Origin: Blasia pusilla
Taxonomy: Eukaryota; Marchantiophyta; Marchantiopsida; Blasiales
Length of the DNA: 64,000 nucleotides
Assembly: GCA_050084515.1 (NCBI GenBank)
Contig: CM114275.1
Coordinates: 17,298,001 to 17,362,000, forward strand
Direction of reading: 5' to 3'
Below are positions 22,827 through 35,311 of the stretch, one piece after another. The notes beneath the pieces were generated by a model. That model was given only the letters and a program-made list of their open reading frames with translations, searched no databases and had not been told where the DNA came from. The first letter of the stretch is position 1. Each line of letters starts with the position of its first letter. Position numbers and translations under genes: made by a program.

Positions 22827-23311
22827 TTTCCTATAGGACCCAGGTATCCAGAATTTTTACACTTCGACGTAGTTACACTGATTTCGAACCATGGGGCAGC
22901 GCGGACCAAGTCACCAAACGTGAACCAGATTGAATGGCCAAAAGGCGCTGGCGTCCGATGGTGGAATGAAAGGAAGGTAGACTTACCGCCTGTTCGTGCG
23001 TTGGGGCGCAGAAACAATAGTTTACACAATAGTTTACAATTTGAGATCCACCGTGTGGGCCAGGACAGGGCCGAGACTGCGATGAGGTGGAGAGCGCTGG
23101 GAATGCCATGTAAGATGACGATGAAGTAGGTATCTCTCGCTATCTCCACACCCTCGTTGCTGTCCGCTCTCTTTCGCCGCGAGTCCGGCTGTAGAGCTGT
23201 TGCGGGTGTTGATCGTTTGCGCTTTCCTGTTAATTTTTTCGCTTATGGCCCAGTCATCTACACAATAACAACGCCCGCTCGAATTGTAGCACACCCAAGC
23301 GTGTGCCTCCC

Positions 23312-26300
23312 ATGCCCGGCAATAACCTCAAGCTCGAGCCCTGGGATTCTTCACAGAAAGATGAGTCATTTCCTCAAGTGCCTGGAGCTACCCATGGCTC
23401 CTGGGCCGGCTCCGCCTCTCCTGCCTCAGGATGCGGTGGCCCAGGCGAAGTATTTGATGAGGTTCCGTCCCCCAGGGCCCGGAGTCCCAACCTCCACAAA
23501 CGTTTGGTCTTGGCGAATCGCGACAAGGAATCGTTACTGGAAGAGATCATTGATCTGAAGAAGGCCCTCTCTGATCAAGCTTATCACCTTCGACTTCACA
23601 AAGTCCATGCATCCGCTGTGCAATTGGAAAACAGGTATCATAGTGCTCGTTAGTCTATGTTGGCGTATCTTTCTGAATTTTTCTCCGTTCTCGCATCCTG
23701 ACGCTCTAAATCAGAAGCGACATCTTCAGAAGAAAGCTTAGTACTCTTATCGTTCTTATCACTCAGCTTTTCTTCAGACAGGACTTTTGGCCTTCCTCCG
23801 TCGTAGACAAAATGTATGTCATAGTATAAATCAACAACTTCAAGAAAAATCTCACATTCTGCAGGAAGCTGGAGAAAGACATCGAGGATCTCGAGGTTTC
23901 AGGGAATTATGAGGCTCCACGAACTGGGGGTCCAACACGCCTACGTTCCAAGCTACAAGGCTCAGATCTTTCCCCTTATACATATATCTGAAAACGATTC
24001 TTTTCATTCGCCCGATTTATGATTATTGGGGCTTTGATTCAAAGAAGTTAGAGAAACACTTACGATATACTACCATCTGAAAACTGTAGTACACCCAGGT
24101 GCCACTCTTCACTTACCATGGCATCGGGCTTCCCATGCTACGGAATGTAGCGTTGGGGTTTGACGGTTTTGGTCCATGTCTTTTACTGTCACAGATTAGA
24201 TAAGTGAGAAAGAAATATATCGGTTTTTGATTTTTATGTATATGTTGGAAATTCTCCATTTATCAGCTTTTGATCGCCGGACTCCCCTTCAACCCCAAAA
24301 GTGTGGGGTTGAAGGGGAACATTGTGGTGTATGAAAAAGTATGAAGATAAAAGCAGATTATTACTTTGCCCAGTTCTTATTTGGGACTTACACGTGCAGG
24401 TTTGAAGGGTAGGTTGGGGGATTTGCAAGCAACGTGTGATCTTCAGCATGATGAGCTTTGCGCACTTCGCAGAGATATTCGCGTGACGCGCACGAGGGTA
24501 AGATTTATGCACTCGGAGAAGATTTTGGTATCGATTTAATGTGTGTATTCTAGCGGGTTTGGAGACTCTTAATCGTTCTACTAATTTTTGGCCTTTCTGC
24601 AGGAGGTCGAGGTGGAACGCGACATATTTGCCGGAGAAATAGGACGACTGCAAAAGGTCGTCAAAAGGCTTAAAGCGTTGCAAGCACGGATTACTGCTGA
24701 GAACCGGGAGCTAAGTCGCCTCAAAGACAAAGCTGCCCGGCTTGAACTCGCTAACCAGCGACTCGAGAGCTGTATCGCAGTAAGTTCTTGCATTGTTCAA
24801 AGAAGAAGACACCTGTTATCTGTGCCTCTATACTTTAGTTTCTAAAGTCGCGACACCGGGATTTGTTATGGTTACAGGAAAAAAATTCCGGGGAAATTGA
24901 AATGTATTAGTTGCTTGGTCTTAAATATTCTAGTACTTGCAGGACTGTTTGGAGGTTTTGTGGGCGTTTTTGAGACGTTATTAGACCATTCTTTTAGGTC
25001 AAAGTTGCTCTCATACATCATAAGATCCATACCAGGAGAAGTAATATCTTTGGGGGAGAATGCTTATATGATTTGAGCGCATCATATATGCAGGTCGTCC
25101 ACAAAACATTGGAGAGGGCGAATAAAGAAGTGACTACCTATCGAGCAAAAGCGAATGAATCACAATTGGAAGCCAAGAAGTATGGAAAGAAGATAAAGGA
25201 ATTGCAGGAACATGCTACTGTTCTGGAAGGCCTTCTTGAGAAAGAGCGGATTGAGAAACGAAAGATTGGACAAAAGATCAAAGCTATCGCTGTCAAGAAA
25301 AGGGAGTGGGATAAAGAATATCAAGCAAAGCAGAAGAGGAAGCAGCTAAGCGCTGCATCAGAGGCTTTGAAGAAAAGGAAGAAGAAGAAGAAGAAGAAGA
25401 AGAAGAAGGCTAAAACTGGCAAAGTGTCAACAGGAGCTACCGAAAGTGGAGAGGGCTCTGGTGCAGCTTCTGGAGAGACAAGCGCCAGAAGTCGAAGTGG
25501 TAGTTCTTCTGGTTCGAGCGATGACAGCGATGATGAATCTGAAGGGCATCGAACGATGACATACGAGGAATTCGAAGCCAGGAAATTGTCTTTCCTTGGA
25601 AAAGTTGAGACCGCTTCACATTCTTTCATAGAGCAGGAACAAGTTCACTATGGTAATATGCTGGATGCTATGTCTTATGGGACTGAAGAATATGGTCCTG
25701 GAGTTAGTTCCGGAAAGCATGGTCCTAGAGTTCCTTTTGAATCTGGAGGTGGAAAGCAGCATCTGTATGGTTCTGGAGAAGCCGCTGGAGAATTTGATTC
25801 TACCTATGGATCTGGAGGTGGAATGCATGGTCCGGTGGGTAGCGGGCTAGGAGCACAAGGTATTGGAGCTGGTCAACTGCATGAAAGTGGAGGTGGAGCA
25901 GGAAAGTATGGAAGTGGATCTGGATCTGGAAAATCCGGCTCTGGTGGGGAGGGTGAAACAGGAGTAGGGTACGGTAGCGGAAGTGGAAAGCGCGGAGCCA
26001 GCGAGGTTGGAGCAGGAGGTTATGGAAGTGGAGCTAGAATGTATGGTCCTGGAGTTGAGAGTGGAGTTGGAGGAGGGTACGGGTCTGGAGTTGAAGGCGA
26101 AGGAGAAATCTATGGATGTGGAGTCGGAAAGCACAGTGGAGCCGGACTAGGCAAGCATGGATCTGGGAAACCCGGTTCTGCTATTGGATCTGTCAAAGGA
26201 AAGCTTGGTTCTGCTGGTTCTAGTTCGGGTTATGATATCCATGTGTACGGATCTGGCTCTGGTTCAGGAGACCTCAGGTCTGGTGGAACTCTACATTCGA

Positions 26301-27592
26301 CTTCTGGTTCGAGGACACCATCATCTCTGCTGTCTCCCGAAGACCAGAAGCGCGATCATGATCTGGAAGGGATTTTCTACGATGGTGTGGAGGTGGCAGC
26401 AGATGATTTCATAGACTCTTTAGAAGCATTGCAATTTGGTGGCAAAGGCAAGGTTCCGAAGTTGAACTTGGAACAGGTCAAAGCCAAAGAAGCGCTTGAA
26501 GCGCAGAGAGGCGAAGAAGCGAGACAAGCTAGGGAGCTCAAAGAGAGAATAATTGAACAAGAACGAGAAACCCACAGACTTGCCCAAGAACTATCCGAAG
26601 AGAGGAGACTCTCGGCTCAACTGAAAGCGGAGCGGGGGAAAAGTTGGAGAGGTAGCAAGGAGAACATTGACGTAATGGTAGATCATGAGAAATTGGAAAT
26701 GGACGAATTTGACACTGAAGTGAAAGATGTGAAGGGAAGGCTCAGTGTTGCAATCAATTTGAAACGCTCCAAAGATCATCCTTATCCCGGCTCACCTAGA
26801 GCTCAAGCTGAGGCAGAGGCAGAAGCAGAACGGCTGCGACAGGTTGTAGCGGAGGAAGAAGTCAGAGCTGCTGCAGAAGAAGCAGCACAGAGGAGAATTG
26901 CTGAAATTGCAGAGAGGGAAGAGGCTTTGAGGAGGGCTGAGATGGAGGCTGCGAGAAGAGAAGAGGAAGTGTACATGAGGGAGGAAGCTAGAAGGCTCCA
27001 TGAAGCCGAACATGATGCTGAAATACGGAAGAACGCGGAGGAAGAAACTATGAAGAAAGCAGCAGAGGAGGCAAGAAGGAAGGACTTCGAGGCGAGAATG
27101 GCTGCAGGGCTTCTGACTCCAGAGGAATTGGCAGAGCTGGCAAGGAGGAAGGCCGCAGGACTTTTGTCTCCAGCGGAATTGGAAGCGCTAGAAAAGCACT
27201 GGTTAGCTGCAGGCGCGAGCTCCTCAGAAGCGATGAAGAAAGGAGGAAAACTACCATTTATCGATAAAGACATGCAGGGCTTCATCAAAGAGAATATCAG
27301 AGGAGTCTTAGGACACCTAGAGAACATCACAGAAGTCATTGTGCACAAACAGGAAGAGCTGGGTAAGCACAAAGAAGGAGTGTCGTCTACAACAGTAGCG
27401 GCTAAAGATGTCTTGAAGGCCTATGAAAAGGAAACGGATAAGAAAAAGAAAAGAGATGATACTGTCAGTAGCGGAAGTAAACCTGGGACACCCCGAGGGG
27501 AGCCATCAACATCACCTGGAACACCCTCAGGAGGGAGATCACATAAAAAGGAGAAGAAAGGGGCCGCAGGCACAGGTTCACATGAGACATGA
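23312..27592 (+). CDS. Unrecognised coiled-coil / Gly-Ser-rich protein, five exons
   Basis: Not a family I recognise. Proposed exons 23312-23634, 23865-23895 (31-nt microexon), 24408-24497, 24603-24779 and 25094-27592 keep phase at every junction and give about 1039 residues. The third acceptor is the weakest call; a better-looking CAG 8 nt upstream breaks the frame. Regions: 1-65 Ser/Pro/Gly; 66-300 heptad-rich coiled coil spanning four introns; ~302-315 lysine run; ~316-360 Ser/Gly/acidic; ~402-619 Gly-rich with YGSG, KHGSG and MYGPG units; ~664-909 Glu/Arg/Ala helical, containing a doubled MAAGLLTPEELAELARRKAAG-like unit; ~926-1039 C-terminal segment (FIDKDMQGFIKENIRG) with a Lys/Ser/Pro tail. 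No signal peptide or membrane segment. Probably cytoskeletal or scaffold; that is only inference from composition. Confidence 0.75.
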
Positions 27593-28394
27593 GCGATCTT
27601 GATGAATTTACCCTGTAGAGAAGGTGCGTGGTTCACTCCAGCTTAAATATTTTTTCTGCAAAAGGTAGGCTTGTATGAATCTACTCGGTGGATGTAATAA
27701 TCGGAAGGTCGCGAAGCAACTGTCCGATCGTCCTTTCCTAAATCTTCGTTTTAACTTGTCATGTGATTCTGCCTTCGAAACAAACTTATTTCTGAAGCGA
27801 GCGAAGAGTTTGGTTCTGAGCGACTTTTGTTAGATTGTTTCTCACAGTTTCTTTCGCCTCTGACCTCTTTTGTGTTGGGAGTTGCATGGACAAAACACAT
27901 TATTCAAACACGACAGATGGAAATAAGATTATACAAATGTAGAATTTACTTCAGCAGCAGCCTAAGCGCTTTGGAGACGACTAGTAAGCCCTCGCCTATA
28001 GAGGAGTACAGTTCATGTATGTATGGATTCACGGTGTAGGATCTTGCATCTGTTTGGAATTGTGCAGATTTGTGGCCATCTGTGCAATTTGGGCTCATCC
28101 AGTGTCGCTCCTTTGGATGAAGCTCATTTGACAAAGCTTGATGTACAGAAATCCACAATTTCTACAAACCGCGGATCTCTCAGCATAAAGAGTACGAAGA
28201 CGTGTGCGGGAACATGATCCAAGTAAGGCGTGAGGAAATGTAATATTGCTGATGGCCATTTAACTTCACTCGGAGATGCCATATCATTCCTTTGAAGCCA
28301 AGTGGAACACAGCGCATCAGTTGCACGGGTGGCAACCTGTTACCAACTTGGAGTTGGGTGTACAAATTCACCCCTTGACGTCATGACAGCTTGT
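27593..28394. other. Intergenic; 3' UTR of the coiled-coil gene
   Basis: Follows the TGA at 27590-27592. No coding signal. The next feature runs toward it on the opposite strand, so the two transcription units converge here. Confidence 0.5.
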
Positions 28395-29155
28395 TCACTT
28401 GGTGTTCCAGCACGTACTTTGTCCACATGCCTCCGGTTCCACGTATGGTTGTGTGAGTACGACTGCCTGGAGCGTGATTTGAGTGCCACCCAATTTCATT
28501 CTTACTGCGATTAAGCTCATCTCAATGAGATGGTTTCGGACGGAGACCTTGAATGGTGTCCCGTCCTTGGTGCACTGACCGCAGAGTCGTCTCGTTCCTT
28601 TCGTTAGCCATTTCAGTACTGTGCAGCCTTGCAAAGCTTTGAACTCAACAAAAGTGAATAGTGACTGGGCCACCGGCGTACTTGCGATGTTAGACATCTC
28701 GCCGTGGTTGGACGGTACTTTAACTCCAGATAGAAGGTACTCCAAACTTCCAGTGGTGCCCGACGTAGCCTTGCCTCGAAAGGGAGATAATCTGAGATAA
28801 CGTGCTATACCTGAGTCCAGGTGACAGATCAGTAAGGGAGTTTTGATAATAGGACTTGTTAATGGACGAAACTTGAATGATATCGCGCAGGTCCCATAAG
28901 TGTGTACCACATGAGGTCCCGTCCCTGCAATTTGAAAGCTTCTCTTGTTCCCGTTCGGATAATTTGGATCATAATGCTTGTGCTGATAAACTTGGGTGAT
29001 CTTGTCGAAGTGAGACCACTTAGGAAAGTCAGGCTGGTTGTTCGTGGCTTGCAAGAGACAATCAGGATAGCCATTAGAATCTAGAGAAGATGCGATTTTG
29101 TCTCCAGCCACTACGATTACAAGTGTAGAGTTCGCATTCAAATAATCATGTAGCT
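28395..29155 (-). CDS. Unrecognised long exon, hypothetical protein C-terminus
   Basis: About 250 codons open without an ATG at the 5' end. It is preceded by a possible acceptor (TTTTTTAACAAG at 29156), so it is read as a terminal exon. Residues begin LHDYLNANSTLVIVVAGDK, include HKHYDPNYPNG, a SFKFRPLTSPIIKTPLLICH stretch and RRLCGQCTKDG, and end CGQSTCWNTK before the stop. Slightly Cys-rich toward the C-terminus, no obvious membrane segment. I do not recognise a family. The long open frame favours a real gene, but upstream exons were not found (the 29220-29438 minus frame is a weak candidate). It converges with the coiled-coil gene. Confidence 0.4.
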
Positions 29156-30894
29156 CTTGTTAAAAAACGTTTTCTTACTTCCTGCATCATTCTTCCGTAG
29201 TATCTATTTAGACACCGATTCAGCACGAAACCCTAATTATAACTGGACTTCTTTGGGCCAAGTTCCAATAATATGTGTACACCTGGCAAGAATGTTTGAC
29301 ATTTTCGTCTCTGAGGATCCTTGACATTGGCGTGTCTTGAAGTCTACGAATCAGTGTGGCACGAGACCGATACAGTCTCACCAAAATTTCTTCTTTAATG
29401 TATTGAACTCTCTGCTTTCCACATGTTTTAGACTTCAAAATGTGAAAAATAGATTACTTTTCAACAGATAAGAGTGAGAAAAGATAACATTTAAATAGAG
29501 TGTCCGAAGAGAATTTTTTTCACTATATTTAAGAGTAACAAGCTATTCTGACAAGGCTCTCTTTACGTACCACCTTTGAAACCTTTAATTCACTTTGTTT
29601 ACAATGCGTTTTACAACAAGATGAACCCTTTCCCCCTCAACCAGAAAGTTCCCAAGCTTTGTCACCATTGAGTCTCATAACCTTAGCTCCATTGAAAGAG
29701 CCTGATACTAACACAATCGGATGTGCACCCTCTAGATCTAGTATTTATTCTTTCTACTGGGGAACTTTCCTATTCCTCCAATGTTGTGGATTGACCTATG
29801 CAATAGCTTGATCCCTCCCTCTCTCTCGGATCCTAGAATACACCTTACAGCGCTCCCATACCTCTAGTGGCAATTGCAAAAATGGTCCCTTAGTAAGCCA
29901 ATACCAAATGAGATAGTTGATGTCAAAGAGAAATGTTTCGAATGGGATCTTAAGGGTTCCCAGATGGCCCGCCGCTCTTCATAAGAGTTTGGTGGCAACG
30001 GTTGGCTTCACATGTAGGTGTTGGCACTGCTACATGTAGTAGAGGTTAATGTGAAAAATGTTGTAACTTTCATTTGAGATTAACTCAATATATTTGGATC
30101 CGATGCCAAATTTTTCTGTCCACAAACCTAGATGCCTTCATTAGAGTCAATCGTGTAGTGTTTGAGTGTTTCTCTATAAGATGGACGGACAACGTAGATA
30201 CAACCGTGGTATTTGTGCAACCATGCAATATGTCACCGTATACCAACCATGTTTAGCAACATAAGGTTCATGTACGATTACAGTAAGACGACCCTCCCAT
30301 ACTTAGCGGAAACTGCTATAATCGTCTCCAAAGTTGCATCAAAGTAGACAAGTTTGTCAATGGGACGGACATGCCAAAATGGTTGCCAATCTAGGTTTTT
30401 CCGGCGCGCGGGTCACTCGCGTGGGTTCTTGGATTCTCAACATCCACTTCTCTCAACACCATTAATATGATCGCCCCCCTTATATGAGGAGAAGCCTAGA
30501 TTGACCCTTCCGACTTAGATGTCAAAGGAGTCATAGTAGTATGATGGAAGTGGTTATGGAGTAGCGTTACTAGGTCTATCTAACCCTATATTGCATTAGG
30601 GTGCGGGGCACCTTGATGCGTTGCAAGGGTCTGACTAGGGTAAAAAACGTAAACAAAGCACCTATTTTGGCACCGGTTCTGGAAAATAATTGAGAAAGGG
30701 GATGTTTTGTTAATAAGAATAACACACGGCCAAAAACCATTGCAATATAAATAAGTAAACTCATCCAAGCTGCACGAACATGCACATAAATAATGCGATA
30801 ATTTTCACCTTGTTGAAAATCAGATCTGAGGGCGTAGCCCCCAATTTTTTTCTATAAATAGAAACAAAGAAAAATAGGTAAAAACCCTTGTTTC
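29156..30894. other. Intergenic, no gene recognised
   Basis: Short open frames only, with no domain resemblance. 30390-30420 has a GC-rich palindromic patch (CCGGCGCGCGGG). The region may include old transposon sequence I cannot classify. Confidence 0.35.
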
Positions 30895-31050
30895 CCAAGT
30901 AGTGAAATAGTCGGGAGCCGCAACGGTAGCGCATTCTTATATGTCGAGTTATCTCTAGGTTCAAGTTCCAATGAAGCTCTTTTGCGAGTGCACGGACAGA
31001 CTAGGCCACTTTGTAACATATTTCAATGATTTTGCACATTGTGTTTTTTC
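30895..31050 (+). mobile_element. Candidate tRNA-derived SINE or tRNA relic
   Basis: An A-box-like stretch, GAGCCGCAACGGTAGCGCA (about 30915-30933), is followed 25 bp later by a B-box-like GGTTCAAGTTCCA (30958-30970), the RNA polymerase III internal-promoter arrangement. The stretch ends in a T-rich run near 31043-31050. No cloverleaf with a clear anticodon stem could be drawn, so a SINE head is likelier than a working tRNA. Confidence 0.4.
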
Positions 31051-31129
31051 ACAGTGCTCTAGCGGAAGGGACATATGCGGGCTAGGATGAAGTTGTCGAG
31101 GTGAAGGTCGGCCACAAGCGACCAACATG

Positions 31130-31530
31130 CCCGACGCGGGCATTCATGTGGATCTGGCTGGTTGAGAGCGGGCTTGGCGCAGGCTGGTGGATCTAGCGCG
31201 GGCGTGTCGCGCTGAGGACGAGCGTGATAGGCAAGTCATCTGCGGGCTAGCGGGCGTGGGCTTCCAAGGTGGCTGGCTGGCGGGCGGGCGGGCCACGCAC
31301 GGGGTGGCAAGCAGTCTGGTAGGCGAGCCACTCGTAGGGGCTAGCAAGTGTGCTTGGTGCGGGCTTAGGGACTAACCATGTGGGCTGCTTGTGGGCCTAG
31401 ATTCGGAGCATGCGGGTAGTGTGGGATAAGGCTCGAGACATGGTCGGAGTTTGCGTGTTGAAGCGGGCTTCGCAGGTTGGATGCGGGCTTAAGCACGAGC
31501 CTTAAGCGAGCTTATGCGTGATTCGTATAC
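31130..31530. repeat. GC-rich imperfect GCGGGC repeat region
   Basis: A sharp rise in GC compared with the flanks. GCGGGC, or GCGGGCTT, recurs about a dozen times with irregular spacing. Open frames on both strands follow the repeat and are not taken as genes. Confidence 0.55.
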
Positions 31531-31606
31531 GAGAGGTGTCTGCGGTTAAAGGAAGATTCATATGGTTATTGAAGTCACTCGAGGGAATGGACAAGAAAGT
31601 AGAAGA

Positions 31607-31800
31607 TTAAAATATAATTGCATAGGGTGGTTGTATTAGAGAATATATTAGTTGCAAATGAATGTGGTTAAAGAAGTAGGGATAGTATAGGTGGAGATTG
31701 AGAGTAAGGGAGAATGTTAAAATATAATTGAATAGGGTGGTTGTATTAGAAAATAGGTTAGTTGCAAACTAAAGTGAGTAAAGACAATTAGGAATGTTGA
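31607..31800 (+). repeat. Tandem duplication, 110-bp period
   Basis: TTAAAATATAATTG, then ATAGGGTGGTTGTATTAGA, then TTAGTTGCAAA occurs at 31608 and again at 31718. Precedes the hAT relic by about 650 bp. Confidence 0.7.
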
Positions 31801-32454
31801 AAAAAAATTTGGATTAGGAAAAAAGAAGATTTGCTTAATAGTGATTAGTGGAAATGGTTTAGGAATAAATAGTAAGTGGGGGTAGATGAGGAAAAAGAAT
31901 GAAGGGTTTATTCTTTTCCTTCCATCCTCCCCTATATAAACTTACTTATTTTCGGTATACCCTCACAATCTCATTCCTCCCTTCATGTTTCCCTCTCTCT
32001 ACTCGTTTGTGGAAGGTTTTATTCTCCATAGATAGGTAAACTTGATTAGTGAGAATATGTTTTGCCATTAGATAACCCTAATCAATGAAGATATCTCAGT
32101 TATCTAAATTAACATATTGATCTTTCTTGTTCACAATGAGTATTTCCAAGATTGTTATTGGAGCATTCATGGACAATATTTGGTGTAATTTGGACATATT
32201 TCACTAGTTAATATATCCTATTATTGACATTGTGAAATTGTTTCAAATCATCCAAATATTTTTGTGTGGGGTTAGTATCTGCCTCTAGTCATGATCAAAG
32301 ACAGAATACTCCAAAAGATCATGAAGGAACATTGAGAAGAACTATAGATGGAAGGTGCGGTGGGATCTCCGAAATAAGGTACTTGTGGGAAATGGACGAA
32401 GAAGGGAAGGGGGACCCTTGAGTGAAGTGGAGGAGACGACGTAATTATAAATAG

Positions 32455-33370
32455 GTTTGCAACACACTAGAAATAGTGCTTATGTTGTGTCCAATGTTAA
32501 TGAGGTTGCGGACATAACACCAAGTGACAGTCTCAATGAATGTATAGGAATGGCTACTTCGAGTCGAGCGATTAGTAGCATAAGAAAGAAGCAAGTTGAT
32601 CTCAGAGATTCTTTCAACATCGATCCAAGGAATAGAAGTTGCAAATAACATATAGGAAAAATATTTCTACAAATGTGGAATACCATTAAACATAGTAAGG
32701 CAAGATGCTTTCAAGCAAGTAGTGTTGGCAATAACAAAGGGGAAGGATTACTTAAGTCCTAGTTACAATTCGTCGCGTACCACTCTACTTGAGAAACATA
32801 TCGGAAAGGTGAAGGAAAAGGTGAATGGCATATTGGATAATCTATGTTTGGGGGCCACGATCATCACAGATTTTTGGACCAATGTGAGAAGTGTTACTTT
32901 AGTGAACATCATGGTCTTGTGTCCACAAGGTGAGAAAGGATGCATGTAGACAAAGTACGTGTCCACGGACATGTCGATATCCGTGGACTTACGTCCGTCT
33001 TATGAAAGGACTTGTCCATTTGGGCCCTACTTTCCTTTTCTTTCTCATCTTCCCCCCCACTTACCTCTACGTTCCATACTTTCCCGTTTCTCCTTCCTTC
33101 CATCCCTACTTCCTCCTCCCTTATTGCCCCACTCACCCTTGCCTTATCTTCCATCATGAAGTATAAGTGTGGGCCCCATCTCTTGCAATCCATGTCTGTG
33201 TACATGTCTAGGCTTGTCCATTTTTGTGCAACCATGAAGGTTAGGTCATGATTGAGTTGATAGACACCAAGGGGGAATCCCAAAGGGTTGAATGGTTGGC
33301 AGGTCACATAGAGAAGACTATCATGCGTACAGGCCCAAAGAATGTGTTGCAACTTGTGACAGACAACGGT
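32455..33370 (+). pseudogene. hAT-type transposase relic (DUF659 region)
   Basis: Cut-and-paste transposase fragment. One frame reads EKYFYKCGIPLNIVRQDAFK (about 32654-32715), then ITKGKDYLSPSYNSSRTTLL, then ATIITDFWTNVRSVTLVNIM and VLCPQGEKG (to about 32945): the DUF659/hAT pattern, with the catalytic-type Asp in TDFWTN. A second block at 33250-33365 (DTKGESQRVEWLAGHIEK, NVLQLVTDNG) normally follows after about 20 residues; here about 300 bp intervene. At least one in-frame TAG (about 32652). The C-terminal dimerisation domain was not found. Confidence 0.7.
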
Positions 33371-33490
33371 GTCACATCAGAGTAGCCAATAGGTAGGGAT
33401 CGATCGCGGCGATGACATAGAGAGCCAACAAAGTATTGTGAGTATAAATTCGTCCTAAGGTGTTGGATGGAGTTGAGGATAGTTCCGTTG

Positions 33491-33770
33491 TGTCACGAAC
33501 GTCATTTCTGATGACTTTCCTTTCGGCATTTTTCACAACCGTGTGACTTTTTTAGCAGGTCACCTGCCTCTAGTAACATGTGCGCGCAGGTTACCAGGAG
33601 AGTTGCTATTTTAGGGGAGGAGCCATATGGGTATTCCCACACCTATATAGAGGAGAGAGATGGATTTCTCAAGCCATCTTTCTCATGTTGGGGCGTTGGA
33701 GCACCATTCTTGCTCGTGTGTGTGAGTTAAGACCAAGGTGTTAGCGTCCGAATTTCCTGACAGCACAGGG
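33491..33770 (+). mobile_element. Possible solo or partial LTR
   Basis: Starts TGTCACGAACGTC, contains a TATA-like CTATATAGAGG at about 33642-33652, and could end near a CA around 33768. No second copy is in the window and no PBS follows, so this is a weak suggestion. Confidence 0.2.
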
Positions 33771-33791
33771 TGGACGAGGCTCGATATGCCG

Positions 33792-33953
33792 ATGGTAAAT
33801 GGTAAATAGATCAAGCCCGTGGGAACCAAAGGGTCAAAAGGCTAAAAAACACATTACAAGTCATTCATTCACTGACCCGGAAAAAGATCCTAAAGACCTT
33901 CTCCTAGCTATTTTCTAGAGCACTTGAGCGATGAATAATGACATCCCTAATGT
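33792..33953 (-). mobile_element. LINE 3'-end fragment (copy G, ~160 bp)
   Basis: Complement of the family 3' end: ATGGTAAATGGTAAATAG, GATCAAGCCCGTGGGAACC, then CACTGACCCGGAAAAAGATCC and GAGCGATGAATAATGACATC. Truncated at its 5' side. Confidence 0.85.
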
Positions 33954-34859
33954 AGACTGAGGAGTGGAGTTTTAGGCCGGGTATGCCATTTTTACTCTTA
34001 ATTTTACATGAGAAAGATGCAAGGGGGTAGGGGGAATTTGTTGTTTGCACGAAGGCAAGCGAGTTGCCTCAACGGGGAGCCTCTGGAGATGCTAGTTGGC
34101 ATTTGCGTTGTCAGTTTTTTGTTTGGAAGGCCGTGCGCGGAAGCGGTGTCCATTTTTCGTGAATATTTCCGGTGCAGATTGATAAGAGAAAACAATAGAG
34201 TGTAGCATGGAGTGTGGCGGAAAGGGTAGCGTCATCGAATAACGGGATTGTTATGAGTATTGAGAAGGAGAAGCTGTTCTTACAGCCGACGTTGGAGCTC
34301 AAGTAAGAGCACAGCAGCGCTCGGAGGTTGGAGACAAGCCTTGAGAGGAAGAAATTTTTTTTGGGCTGCTTAAAGGGGCTGCGGAGGTAGCATCGCCTTA
34401 AGAACCGAAAGTACTCATGGGCTCATACGACTGCATGGCTAGAGCGCCGTAGAGGCCGGGAAAGAATTAAGGCGCGATTGGGCAAGAGTTAGTCGTCAAG
34501 CGAATGTACGCGGGATTTGGGAGATAGGTGTAGTACGGGGCGTATAAGGGAGCCACACACTAGAACCGTAGGGACCTCCCACACGTTAAGTGTAAAAGTA
34601 GAACTGTCCCTTCATAGGGACACGGGTAAGGAATTCCACCAAGAGAGCCGCATGCGCTCATTAAAGGCGGGGGGAGCTATTATAGAGCGATGTACCTTAA
34701 GACATAGGAAATAAGGAGTTGATGGAGGGGTGTGTAGGGAAGTTGCGCCATAGGAACGCGAGCCATCCTATTCGAAAGGAAGGAGAGAGAGAGGTTCAAG
34801 TCGTAAACATGGAGCCGCGTCCATAGGGACACATGCACAAATGGCAGATCGGGGTTAAC
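33954..34859. other. Unclassified stretch between LINE end and copia relic
   Basis: Frames of about 65 residues on both strands at 34004-34302 have no recognisable domain. The GC is somewhat higher than in the flanks. Confidence 0.35.
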
Positions 34860-35311
34860 AAGGGATCGAGGCTCCGTTGCTTCTTTGAAGCCCAACTTAT
34901 AGCTGCACTACCCAAAGTAAATGAATAACCATATGTGGAGTGTTGATCAGACATGCTTCTTGCCCAATCAGCATCTGTGAATCCTTGTAATTGAAAACTC
35001 GGAGAAGGTTCAAATTGAAGCCCGAATTGAATAGAGAAATTCACATATCGCATAATCCTCCTCACAGCATCAAGGTGAGGTTTTCAAGGTGCTTGCATAA
35101 ATTGGCTCACTAGGCCAATAGCATAGCTCAAATCTGGTCTGGTTATAGTTAGATAGATCAAACTTCCAACCATGCGCCCGTACATATTAGAATCTGCAAG
35201 CAGCTCTGCGTCATCCACTCTTAGCTTCACGCTCTGGTCCAACGGTGTAGAGATTGGCTTACAAGGCGTCATACCATATTTTGAAAGAAAATGAAGAACA
35301 TATTGTCGTTG

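Noticed and set aside
22787-23149. 120-codon minus frame divergent from the coiled-coil gene
   Set aside because: No domain, overlaps the likely promoter/5' UTR, and other frames are open there too.
26803-27372. 189-codon antisense open frame inside the coiled-coil gene
   Set aside because: Shadow of the Glu/Ala/Arg-rich coding strand; Ser/Ala-rich antisense composition is expected.
31144-31375. GC-rich overlapping frames on both strands
   Set aside because: They follow the GCGGGC repeat and have no domain.
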